A model generated the notes under the pieces. It was not told the origin of the DNA and did no database searches. It worked only from the letters and a program-made list of their open reading frames with translations. A stretch of 12,162 nucleotides of DNA from Porticoccaceae bacterium (GTDB taxonomy: Bacteria; Pseudomonadota; Gammaproteobacteria; Pseudomonadales; Porticoccaceae): positions 1-12,162 of the forward strand of contig JALNZZ010000060.1 in the NCBI GenBank assembly GCA_023229065.1. The letters run 5' to 3'. Below are positions 6,577 to 11,574 of this stretch, piece by piece. Each line of letters starts with the position of its first letter. The first letter of the stretch is position 1. The translations under genes were made by a program, and so were the position numbers.

Positions 6577-7182
6577 ATGGGGCAGGCGCGAATATCAAAC
6601 TGGACCACTCAGGACGCGGAGCGGCACTTGCGCCAGTCGTGCAGAGTCATGGCCCGGCTGATTGTCGAGCATGGCCCCTGCCCTCTTGCCGACCGTGAGT
6701 TTCGGCCTTTCCAGACGTTGGCCAAGTCGATTATCAGTCAGCAGCTATCCGCCAAGGCTGCCGACACGATAGAGCGCCGGGTGCAGGCCATCGTGCCCGG
6801 CTTCACACCTGCCGGGTTTCTGGCAGTTCAGCCCGAGGCGCTACGCGCTGCCGGGCTGTCATCTGCCAAGGCCCGCTACATCCTCGAACTGGCTCAGCGT
6901 GTTAGCGATGGGCGGCTGAACCTAGAAGCAATGCAGGACGCGCCAGATGCGGACGTTATCGCTGCACTGGTGGATCTTCCCGGCATCGGTCAATGGACGG
7001 CGGAAATGTTCCTGATCTTCGGCCTTTGCAGGCAGGACGTGTTGTCTTTGGGGGATGCTGGTTTGCAGCGGGCTGTGCGGCGGCTGTTTGGAGATGAGGC
7101 AAAGCTAGAGGAAGTCGGCCAGTCATGGCGACCTTTCGCGTCTGTTGCATCTTGGTATCTCTGGCGGCACTTGGACGCTTGA
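6577..7182 (+). CDS. AlkA-like DNA-3-methyladenine glycosylase (HhH-GPD superfamily)
   Basis: This base-excision enzyme should remove N3-alkylated purines and related damaged bases, leaving an abasic site. The 201-aa protein has the complete HhH-GPD signature: FQTLAKSIISQQLSAKAADTI at about residues 47-68, the helix-hairpin-helix LPGIGQW at 134-140, then DVLSLGDAG with catalytic Asp160 aligned by spacing to E. coli AlkA Asp238. The C-terminal WRPFASVASWYLWRHL resembles the AlkA end (WKPWRSYALLHIW). It lacks the extra N-terminal domain of E. coli AlkA (282 aa), so it is the compact form. It starts 6 nt after the endonuclease stop and is the last gene before a terminator, placing it in the restriction-modification operon. 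Whether it serves general repair or a dedicated role with the methyltransferase is unknown. Confidence 0.92.
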   Translation: MGQARISNWTTQDAERHLRQSCRVMARLIVEHGPCPLADREFRPFQTLAKSIISQQLSAKAADTIERRVQAIVPGFTPAGFLAVQPEALRAAGLSSAKARYILELAQRVSDGRLNLEAMQDAPDADVIAALVDLPGIGQWTAEMFLIFGLCRQDVLSLGDAGLQRAVRRLFGDEAKLEEVGQSWRPFASVASWYLWRHLDA

Positions 7183-7196
7183 ACCCCCTGCCACCG

Positions 7197-7221
7197 AACC
7201 CCGCCGCGTGCGGGGTTTTTT
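7197..7221 (+). terminator. Rho-independent terminator after the R-M/glycosylase operon
   Basis: An 8-bp stem AACCCCGC / GCGGGGTT with loop CGCGT runs directly into a T-run and lies 14 nt after the glycosylase stop. It separates this operon from the partition-replication operon. Confidence 0.9.
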
Positions 7222-7237
7222 ATGCCTGCGGCAAGCA

Positions 7238-7265
7238 TTGACAAGAATCCTTTTTTCACTACAAT
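7238..7265 (+). promoter_or_regulatory. Sigma70 promoter of the parA operon
   Basis: A perfect -35 TTGACA (7238-7243) and a near-perfect -10 TACAAT (7260-7265) are separated by 16 nt. It is about 38 nt upstream of parA and directly follows the terminator, so it probably drives parA, the ribbon-helix-helix gene and repA together. Confidence 0.88.
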
Positions 7266-7267
7266 AG

Positions 7268-7290
7268 CAACTGTTTTTAATATTAAGTTG
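7268..7290. promoter_or_regulatory. Candidate partition operator/centromere between promoter and parA
   Basis: Just downstream of the -10 lies an AT-rich patch holding the palindrome TTAATATTAA (7277-7286) within CAACT...AGTTG (7268-7272 / 7286-7290). Ribbon-helix-helix partition proteins of type Ib systems usually bind short repeats at this position, both to autoregulate and to act as centromere. A related TTTTAATATCAA occurs at 7940-7951, immediately before the ribbon-helix-helix gene. Confidence 0.4.
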
Positions 7291-7303
7291 AGGTGACAAA
7301 GCG

Positions 7304-7945
7304 ATGATTATCACCGTTGGAAACACAAAGGGCGGCGTGGGGAAAACCACCATTGCCGTGAATCTGGCAATCGCCCGCGCATTGGCCGGGCGTGATGTGT
7401 GGCTGATCGACGGCGACCGTCAGGGCACCGCGCAGACAGCAATCAGCATTCGTGCCGAGGCCGGGCACACGCCGGGTATTGCCTGCGCGACCTACCCGGA
7501 CGGCCCGACCCTGCGGGCACAGGTGCAGCAGCAAGCGGCCAAGTTCGATGACGTGGTGATCGACGCAGGCGGGCGCGACTCGACCGCGCTACGCGCAGCC
7601 CTCGTGCTGTCTGACGTGCTGCTGGTGCCGTTCCAACCGCGCAGCTATGACGTGTGGGCGCTCAACGACATTGCGGCGCTGGTCGATGAGGCCCGCAGTG
7701 TGCGCGATGGCTTGCGGGCCTTTGCTGTCCTCAACTGCGCCGATCCGGGCGAGCACTCCACGGACAACGCCGAGGCCGCCGCCGCCGTGGCCGAGGTGCC
7801 CCAGTTCGAGTACCTGCCGACCCCACTACGCCGCCGCAAGGCGTTTTCCAACGCCGCAGGGGCAGGACAGTGTGTGCTTGAAATCAAGCCGCAAGACGGC
7901 AAAGCAAGCGCGGAACTTGATGCACTTATCAGCGCATTATTTTAA
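7304..7945 (+). CDS. parA: ParA-family partition ATPase (type Ib, MinD/ParA fold)
   Basis: This Walker ATPase uses ATP-dependent nonspecific DNA binding to position plasmid copies before division. Residues 9-16 form the deviant Walker A box KGGVGKTT. The A' region is VWLIDGDRQGTA, and VVIDAGGRDS follows with the Walker B acidic residue. At 213 aa there is no N-terminal helix-turn-helix domain, so it is the short type Ib form (ParF/IncC-short-like) that relies on a small separate DNA-binding partner. That partner is plausibly the ribbon-helix-helix protein encoded 38 nt downstream. The start is supported by GAGG about 10 nt upstream and by the promoter at 7238-7265. Confidence 0.95.
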   Translation: MIITVGNTKGGVGKTTIAVNLAIARALAGRDVWLIDGDRQGTAQTAISIRAEAGHTPGIACATYPDGPTLRAQVQQQAAKFDDVVIDAGGRDSTALRAALVLSDVLLVPFQPRSYDVWALNDIAALVDEARSVRDGLRAFAVLNCADPGEHSTDNAEAAAAVAEVPQFEYLPTPLRRRKAFSNAAGAGQCVLEIKPQDGKASAELDALISALF

Positions 7946-7983
7946 TATCAAATCAATATGCTTTAAGTGTGGAGATAGATTCA

Positions 7984-8262
7984 ATGGCGATTACAAAGAA
8001 ACCGACGAAGCCCGCGCAAGACGCTACCGCAGCAGCGGCGGATGCCTTCATTTCTGGTGCGCCGGATGCTGCCGCAACCACCACGGAAGCCCCGCGCCGG
8101 GTGCGCAAGGGCCGCAAGGTGCAAATCACGCTGACCATTGCCGAGCCGCTGCTGGATCGAGTTGATGAACTGGCGGGCCAGATTGGGCAGAGCCGGGCGG
8201 CTGTCATCAATTTGGCAGTAATGCAGATGCTCCAGAGCGGGCTACGCATCGAGGGCGAATGA
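7984..8262 (+). CDS. Ribbon-helix-helix DNA-binding protein, probable centromere-binding partition partner
   Basis: I chose ATG 7984 (92 aa), with GGAG 9 nt upstream; a GTG at 7969 in the same frame would overlap that ribosome-binding site. The first 45 residues are flexible and Ala/Thr/Lys-rich (ITKKPTKPAQDATAAAADAF), followed by the basic RRVRKGRK and a CopG/Arc-type fold: strand VQITLTIA, helix EPLLDRVDELAGQIG, turn QSR, helix AAVINLAVMQMLQSG. A disordered N-terminus plus C-terminal ribbon-helix-helix domain is the plan of ParG-type proteins, which bind the centromere, repress the par promoter and stimulate ParA. The position between parA and repA fits, with repA starting 1 nt after its stop. 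An antitoxin or copy-number repressor is the alternative, but no toxin gene is adjacent. Confidence 0.82.
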   Translation: MAITKKPTKPAQDATAAAADAFISGAPDAAATTTEAPRRVRKGRKVQITLTIAEPLLDRVDELAGQIGQSRAAVINLAVMQMLQSGLRIEGE

Positions 8263-8263
8263 C

Positions 8264-9478
8264 ATGGCAACGGGCGGCAAATTCGACCCGGACAAGCTCA
8301 GGGAGCTAGACCTATTCGACGAACCGCAGGAGGCAGACCCGATAGAGAGCGCCGACAAGCTGCTGAGGCACCTCCGAGAGTGGCACCGGGAACTGTCCGA
8401 GCAGATCGTCAGCGTGAATCGAGAAATGGCGCACGTAGCAGCGGGTGGCGACTTGAACGCTCCCGAAGTGTTGGCACTACGTGAGCAGGCGCAGCAGTTG
8501 CGGGACAAGCGGGGCGAAGTCGAGGCCGAAATCGAAGCTGAGAAAAAAGCGTTCAAGGCGCTTTTGCAGGCAGAGAAGCAGCGCAAGACCACTGAACCAT
8601 CCGAGAGTGTGGCAGAGGGGAGGGGGCTGGTAAAGGTGCGCCACCCGAACCGGGATTTCTTCCTCGCGGATATGTTCGACTATGCCCTTAAGGACGATGG
8701 CGCGAGCATGGAAGCGCCAATTTTCACCCTCAGCACTAAGCCAGACCTCAGCATCTGGGAGTGGAGCAGCAAGGACGGGAACAAGTACGTGAAGGTAGCC
8801 CCGTCAGTGCTTGGCCGTGCCACACAGCACGACAAGGATGTGCTGATCTACGTTGTGTCCCAGCTTACCGAGGCGCTGAACCGTGGACGCGATGACGCCA
8901 AGAACCGCACCGTGCGCTTCACTGTGTATGACTTTCTCGTCACGACGAACCGGCAAACCAGCGGGCAGGGGTACAAGCTGCTGCAAGAGGCTTTCGAGCG
9001 GCTGGCCGGGACTCGCGTCACCACTGACATCAAGACCGGAGGGGAGCGGGTCAAGCAGGGCTTCGGCATCATCGACGAGTGGCGCATCATCGAGAAGTCC
9101 AAATCGGACGAACGCATGATTGCCGTGGAGGTCACGCTTTCCCGTTGGCTCTACAACGCCGTGCAGGCGTTCGAGGTGCTGACCATCCACCCGGACTATT
9201 TCCGCTTGCGCAAGCCCCTTGCGCGTCGGCTGTATGAGATTGCACGCAAGCACTGCGGGCATCAGACGGAATGGACGATTGGGCTAGAGCTGTTGCAGGA
9301 AAAAGCGGGCAGCAAATCGACGCTCAAGGAGTTCCGCCGTGCTGTGCGTACCATCCAGACCGACGACAGTTTGCCCGAGTACAGGCTGCTGCTGACCCAC
9401 AACGACAAGGTGAAGTTCTATGTGCGTGACGGTGCGCGGCTGATCCGGGGCATCACCAAGCGCGGCGGCGGGCAGTGA
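8264..9478 (+). CDS. repA: Plasmid replication initiator RepA (RPA family)
   Basis: The protein should bind the iterons immediately downstream and open the origin. From about residue 122 (LVKVRHPNRDFF) it follows the RPA replication-initiator pattern: FTLSTKPDLSIWEW, VAPSVLGRATQHDKDVLIYV, RTVRFTVYDFLVTTNRQT, GFGIIDEWRI, VEVTLSRWLYNAVQ, then the signature DYFRLRKPLARRLYEIARKHCG and LKEFRRAVRTIQ. Two winged-helix units are expected in this family. Residues about 30-115 are an extra charged, Gln/Glu/Lys-rich helix, likely coiled coil, that may serve dimerisation. The ATG follows the previous stop by 1 nt, with GAGGG upstream, so replication and partition genes form one transcriptional unit. The first iteron begins 6 nt after the stop. 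Confidence 0.93.
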   Translation: MATGGKFDPDKLRELDLFDEPQEADPIESADKLLRHLREWHRELSEQIVSVNREMAHVAAGGDLNAPEVLALREQAQQLRDKRGEVEAEIEAEKKAFKALLQAEKQRKTTEPSESVAEGRGLVKVRHPNRDFFLADMFDYALKDDGASMEAPIFTLSTKPDLSIWEWSSKDGNKYVKVAPSVLGRATQHDKDVLIYVVSQLTEALNRGRDDAKNRTVRFTVYDFLVTTNRQTSGQGYKLLQEAFERLAGTRVTTDIKTGGERVKQGFGIIDEWRIIEKSKSDERMIAVEVTLSRWLYNAVQAFEVLTIHPDYFRLRKPLARRLYEIARKHCGHQTEWTIGLELLQEKAGSKSTLKEFRRAVRTIQTDDSLPEYRLLLTHNDKVKFYVRDGARLIRGITKRGGGQ

Positions 9479-9483
9479 AACAT

Positions 9484-9499
9484 CGTCATTTCACCCACC
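9484..9499 (+). repeat. Iteron 1 of oriV
   Basis: CGTCATTTCACCCACC, the first of five identical 16-bp direct repeats right after repA. It is the presumed RepA binding site. Confidence 0.93.
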
Positions 9500-9522
9500 G
9501 CGAGAACGGCAGCAAGCCGACA

Positions 9523-9538
9523 CGTCATTTCACCCACC
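9523..9538 (+). repeat. Iteron 2 of oriV
   Basis: Identical CGTCATTTCACCCACC, 39 bp start-to-start from iteron 1. It is preceded by GACA, as are iterons 3 and 4. Confidence 0.93.
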
Positions 9539-9552
9539 GGACGCCCCGAAGC

Positions 9553-9561
9553 TGTGGATGG
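9553..9561 (-). other. Weak DnaA-box-like site
   Basis: TGTGGATGG matches the inverted DnaA box TGTGGATAA at seven of nine positions. It sits between iterons 2 and 3. Confidence 0.4.
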
Positions 9562-9564
9562 ACA

Positions 9565-9580
9565 CGTCATTTCACCCACC
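9565..9580 (+). repeat. Iteron 3 of oriV
   Basis: Identical 16-mer, 42 bp from iteron 2. With its left flank CTGTGGATGGACA it forms a longer repeat shared with iteron 4 (one mismatch in the flank). Confidence 0.93.
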
Positions 9581-9586
9581 TTTTTC

Positions 9587-9595
9587 TGTGGATAG
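9587..9595 (-). other. DnaA-box-like site
   Basis: TGTGGATAG matches the inverted DnaA box TGTGGATAA at eight of nine positions. It sits just upstream of iteron 4. Confidence 0.55.
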
Positions 9596-9598
9596 ACA

Positions 9599-9614
9599 CG
9601 TCATTTCACCCACC
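9599..9614 (+). repeat. Iteron 4 of oriV
   Basis: Identical 16-mer, 34 bp from iteron 3. It shares the left flank CTGTGGATAGACA with iteron 3. Confidence 0.93.
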
Positions 9615-9621
9615 GCACTAT

Positions 9622-9637
9622 CGTCATTTCACCCACC
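9622..9637 (+). repeat. Iteron 5 of oriV
   Basis: Identical 16-mer, 23 bp from iteron 4, which is the shortest spacing in the array (about two helical turns). Confidence 0.93.
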
Positions 9638-9649
9638 GGGCAATTTTGC

Positions 9650-9672
9650 AAAGCCTTGCTGCGTAAGGCTTT
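9650..9672. repeat. Inverted repeat AAAGCCTT / AAGGCTTT in oriV
   Basis: A perfect 8-bp stem with a 7-nt loop GCTGCGT lies 12 nt after the last iteron. It could be a terminator for the repA transcript (the following TTTTC is weak), or a RepA dimer operator or replication-strand structure. Confidence 0.6.
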
Positions 9673-9708
9673 CAAGCGTTTTCTACAGGCCGTAACGCGC
9701 GCGCGCGG

Positions 9709-9732
9709 TTTTTAACTATATAAAATCTTTAA
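9709..9732. other. AT-rich DNA unwinding element candidate
   Basis: The run from TTTTTAACTATATAAAA through ATCTTTAA contrasts sharply with the surrounding GC-rich DNA and directly follows the CG-alternating tract. It is the best candidate for RepA/DnaA-driven strand opening. Confidence 0.6.
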
Positions 9733-9790
9733 CGCCTTCCGTTCTCAGGCACTTGTGGAAAACTCAAACGCCGCAAGCGTGCCAAGGCAC

Positions 9791-9813
9791 GGGGCACCCC
9801 TGCGGGGTGCCCC
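9791..9813. repeat. Perfect 10-bp hairpin GGGGCACCCC-TGC-GGGGTGCCCC
   Basis: Ten G/C-rich pairs with a TGC loop, without a T-run. It is the strongest simple stem in the field. A smaller CCGC-TGC-GCGG stem with the same loop follows at 9816-9826. Confidence 0.88.
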
Positions 9814-9849
9814 CACCGCTGCGCGGCGGCTCCCCCTCCGGCATATCGT

Positions 9850-9866
9850 GGCCCCCAGCGGGGGCC
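9850..9866. repeat. 7-bp hairpin GGCCCCC-AGC-GGGGGCC
   Basis: A perfect stem with a 3-nt loop. Shortly after it, TACGGCC is tandemly duplicated at 9881-9894. Confidence 0.82.
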
Positions 9867-9926
9867 GCAATGTGCCCCCCTACGGCCTACGGCCTGCGCG
9901 GCTTCGCCTTGCGTCTCCCCCCTCCG

Positions 9927-9941
9927 CCCCCCTCCGGGGGG
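9927..9941. repeat. 6-bp hairpin CCCCCC-TCC-GGGGGG
   Basis: A homopolymer C/G stem with a TCC loop. Confidence 0.7.
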
Positions 9942-9961
9942 AACGAGTCGCCCTCTGTCGT

Positions 9962-10010
9962 CAGGGGTGCAGGGCATACGGGCCTGCGGCCCTTCTGTCC
10001 TTCACCCCTG
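9962..10010. repeat. Nested inverted repeat CAGGGGTG...CACCCCTG with inner GGGCC-TGC-GGCCC
   Basis: The outer 8-bp arms (9962-9969, 10003-10010) enclose an inner 5-bp stem with a TGC loop (9980-9992), giving a cruciform-like structure of 49 nt. Confidence 0.72.
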
Positions 10011-10036
10011 CCGGGAGCGTGGGTCGTTCCAGGTCA

Positions 10037-10119
10037 GTCAAGGGCCGCTGCGCTTTCCGGGGGTGGCCCGTGTCCTCGCTGCGCTGCGGGCCGCGCCAGC
10101 CACCCCCTCCACCCTTGAC
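10037..10119. repeat. Long nested inverted repeat GTCAAGGG...CCCTTGAC with inner GGGGGTGGC...GCCACCCCC
   Basis: The outer 8-bp arms (10037-10044, 10112-10119) and inner 9-bp arms (10059-10067, 10099-10107) are perfect and nearly symmetric, so the 83-nt segment can form one long stem with bulges and a GC-rich head. Confidence 0.78.
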
Positions 10120-10173
10120 AGCCCTTCCACTCGAACAACCGGACAGCCAAACAGCCGCAAACGGCCTCCAGAG

Positions 10174-10224
10174 GCGTTTTCATGGCTTGTCAATACATCG
10201 GCTAGGGTGCGGTCGAGAAAACGC
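10174..10224. repeat. 8-bp inverted repeat GCGTTTTC...GAAAACGC
   Basis: The arms lie at 10174-10181 and 10217-10224, enclosing 35 nt. This is the least GC-rich part of the gene-free region and is followed by GCCCG-TTTG-CGGGC (10232-10245), a weak terminator-like stem. Confidence 0.5.
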
Positions 10225-10271
10225 GCTGTAGGCCCGTTTGCGGGCTTTCTGGCGGTATCAGCGGCGGGCGG

Positions 10272-10362
10272 GTCAAGGGCACGCCCGGAAGCCGCACGCG
10301 GAGCGCAGCCCGAAGGGCGAGCACCGAACGGGTGAGGACGTGGGCGAAGCCGAACCCTTGAC
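10272..10362. repeat. Second GTCAAGGG...CCCTTGAC inverted pair
   Basis: The same 8-mer as at 10037/10112 occurs again in inverted arrangement (10272-10279, 10355-10362), spanning 91 nt. The first arm sits between CGGGCG (10264-10269) and CGCCCG (10282-10287). Confidence 0.6.
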
Positions 10363-10391
10363 GCGACCAGAGCGGCCCAGCCTGCGCGAGT

Positions 10392-10430
10392 GGGGGCAGG
10401 GCGAAGGGCGCAGCCCGCCACCCTGCCCCC
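10392..10430. repeat. 10-bp inverted repeat GGGGGCAGGG...CCCTGCCCCC with inner GGGC-GCA-GCCC
   Basis: The perfect outer arms at 10392-10401 and 10421-10430 and the inner stem at 10406-10416 give a strong composite hairpin. Confidence 0.82.
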
Positions 10431-10463
10431 CGAGCCTCACGGCGGCGAGTGCGGGGTGTGCAG

Positions 10464-10478
10464 AGGGGCGGCGCCCCT
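10464..10478. repeat. 6-bp hairpin AGGGGC-GGC-GCCCCT
   Basis: A perfect stem with a 3-nt loop. Confidence 0.75.
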
Positions 10479-10517
10479 TTGCCCAAGCCCGCAGGGCGCG
10501 GAGCAAGTAGCCCGAAA

Positions 10518-10555
10518 GCGTCATTGACGCGAGTAGCCAGCGCCCGACCGGGCGC
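10518..10555. repeat. Two adjacent hairpins: GCGTC-ATT-GACGC and GCGCCCG-AC-CGGGCGC
   Basis: These lie at 10518-10530 and 10540-10555, directly upstream of the kfrA-like promoter region. The tetra-pair and hepta-pair stems lack a T-run, so classical termination is not indicated. The first contains CGTCATT, the beginning of the iteron sequence. Confidence 0.68.
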
Positions 10556-10576
10556 AAAGTGCCGCCGACCCGGTGC

Positions 10577-10658
10577 GATACGGTACAAAAAACGCTTGCA
10601 TATCGTATCTGTATTGTGTATCATATCTGTATTGATACGATTTACACCGATACGATAC
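10577..10658. promoter_or_regulatory. Repeat operator array over the kfrA-like promoter
   Basis: GATACGAT-type elements recur: GATACGGTAC (10577-10586), ATCGTATC in inverted orientation (10602-10609), GATACGAT (10634-10641) and GATACGATAC (10649-10658). In addition a 15-bp direct repeat ATCGTATCTGTATTG / ATCATATCTGTATTG starts at 10602 and 10620. They overlap the -10/-35 and the start region, as expected for autorepression; KfrA of IncP plasmids is known to repress its own promoter. Confidence 0.7.
10596..10624 (+). promoter_or_regulatory. Sigma70 promoter of the kfrA-like gene
   Basis: The -35 TTGCAT (10596-10601) and -10 TATCAT (10619-10624) are separated by 17 nt, and the whole element is embedded in repeated operator-like sequence. 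Confidence 0.75.
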
Positions 10659-10674
10659 GGAAGGAGCAGGCAAA

Positions 10675-11574
10675 ATGGCACGTCAAGGCATCACATTTGA
10701 GCAGGTGGCCGCCGTCGCGGATGCGCTGGCAGGCGAGGGTCAGCAGCCGACCATCCGGGCGGTGCGGGAGAAGCTGGGCGACACCGGCAGCCCGAACACC
10801 ATCCACAAACATCTGACCGCGTGGCGTGAGGCCCGCCCGGTGGCCGCCGCCGCTGCGCCGGAACTGCCGCAGGCGCTGACCGCTGCCATTGCCGCCGAGA
10901 TCGAGCGGGCCGCATCGCAGGCACGCGGCGAGATCGAGGGCCGTCTGGTGCAGGCACAGGCCGAGGCCGCCGAGCTGGCCGCCGCTGGCGAGGTGCTGGA
11001 AGGCGAGCGCGACGAACTGGCCGAGCAGGTGGCCGCCCTGACCAGTGAGCGCGACACGCTGGCAGGCAAGGCCGAGCAGCAGGCCGCCGACTTGGCCGAG
11101 GCACAGGAGCGCATCGAGCGCGAGCAGCAAGCGGCAGAGGCCGCCCGCGTGGAGGTGGCAACCGCCCGCCTCAAAATCGAGGCACAGGCCGAGCGTGTGA
11201 GCGAGCAGGCCGCCGAGCTTGAGCGCCTACGCGCCGCACTGGCCGAGGCGCAGCAGGGCCGCACCGCCGCCGAACAGCAGGCCGCCGTGCTGGCTGCCAA
11301 GCTGGAGGCTGCCGCCGACCGGGCCAGTCGTGCCGAAGCACGCGCCGAGCAGATCGAGAAGCAGGCCGAGAAAGCCGCACAGCAGCACACCGAGGCCCGC
11401 GCAGCAGCAGCGCAGGAAACCCGGCAGGCGCAGGCCGAGCGCGACGACGCCCGCAAGGTGGCAGCAGAGGCCCGCGAGCAGGCCGCACGGCTGGCCGGGC
11501 AATTGGAGGCGCTGCAACGGCAGCAGGACAAAGCCGAGGCCACCAAGGCACCGAAAGGGAAGGGGGGCGAGTGA
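10675..11574 (+). CDS. kfrA: KfrA-like DNA-binding protein with long alpha-helical coiled coil
   Basis: Known KfrA proteins bind their own promoter and form long coiled-coil filaments thought to support plasmid maintenance. This 299-aa protein has the same plan. Residues 1-55 are a compact DNA-binding domain of the KfrA_N type (ITFEQVAAVADALAGEGQQPT, IRAVREKLGDTGSPNTIHKHL). From about residue 65 to 285 there is one uninterrupted Ala/Glu/Gln/Arg helix with heptad-like spacing (for example ELAEQVAALTSERDTLAGKAEQQ). The tail EATKAPKGKGGE is basic. AAGGAG sits 8 nt before the ATG, and a well-defined promoter with operator repeats lies upstream. Low sequence complexity makes homology in the coil unreliable, so the family call rests on the N-terminal domain, the architecture and the plasmid context. 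Confidence 0.88.
   Translation: MARQGITFEQVAAVADALAGEGQQPTIRAVREKLGDTGSPNTIHKHLTAWREARPVAAAAAPELPQALTAAIAAEIERAASQARGEIEGRLVQAQAEAAELAAAGEVLEGERDELAEQVAALTSERDTLAGKAEQQAADLAEAQERIEREQQAAEAARVEVATARLKIEAQAERVSEQAAELERLRAALAEAQQGRTAAEQQAAVLAAKLEAAADRASRAEARAEQIEKQAEKAAQQHTEARAAAAQETRQAQAERDDARKVAAEAREQAARLAGQLEALQRQQDKAEATKAPKGKGGE

Larger units (their letters stand above)
9484..9762. other. Probable vegetative replication origin (oriV)
   Basis: The segment joins five identical iterons, two DnaA-box-like sites among them, an 8-bp inverted repeat (9650-9672), an alternating CG tract of 12 nt (9696-9707), an AT-rich stretch (9709-9732, all but two bases A/T) and a third DnaA-like site TGTGGAAAA (9754-9762). 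Iterons plus an adjacent AT-rich unwinding element is the standard layout of iteron plasmids. A short open frame across the iterons (9475-9666) translates only the repeat and is not a gene. Confidence 0.85.
9763..10570. other. Gene-free region dense in GC-rich inverted repeats
   Basis: Open frames exist on both strands here but are low-complexity Pro/Arg/Ala/Gly translations of the hairpins, with no ribosome-binding sites or recognisable domains. The region holds about ten perfect short GC stems, many with 3-nt loops, and two pairs of inverted GTCAAGGG 8-mers. Possible roles are structured non-coding RNA, single-strand initiation or conversion sites, or a recombination-prone mosaic. No oriT signature could be assigned. 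Confidence 0.7.

Noticed and set aside
7197..7221. Attenuator or riboswitch before parA
   Set aside because: The stem plus T-run is a plain terminator and the parA promoter starts downstream of it.
9484..9637. CRISPR-like array
   Set aside because: The 16-bp repeats are too short, spacing is irregular (23-42 bp), no cas genes are present and repA is adjacent; these are iterons.
9475..9666. 63-codon plus-strand frame across the iterons
   Set aside because: It only translates the 16-bp repeat (repeating RHFTHR-like peptides) and overlaps the repA stop; the DNA is better explained as oriV.
9791..9813. Rho-independent terminator at the first GC hairpin
   Set aside because: There is no T-run on either side of the stem.
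9755..10231. 158-codon plus-strand frame in the hairpin field
   Set aside because: The translation is low-complexity Pro/Arg/Gly/Ala following the inverted repeats, with no ribosome-binding site or recognisable domain.
10174..10260. oriT for the relaxase
   Set aside because: No convincing match to a MOBP nic sequence was found, and oriT is expected upstream of the relaxase gene, beyond the left edge.
10202..10681. 159-codon minus-strand frame overlapping the kfrA promoter
   Set aside because: It would start inside kfrA, run antisense through the operator array and end in the hairpin field; composition matches structure-driven open frames.
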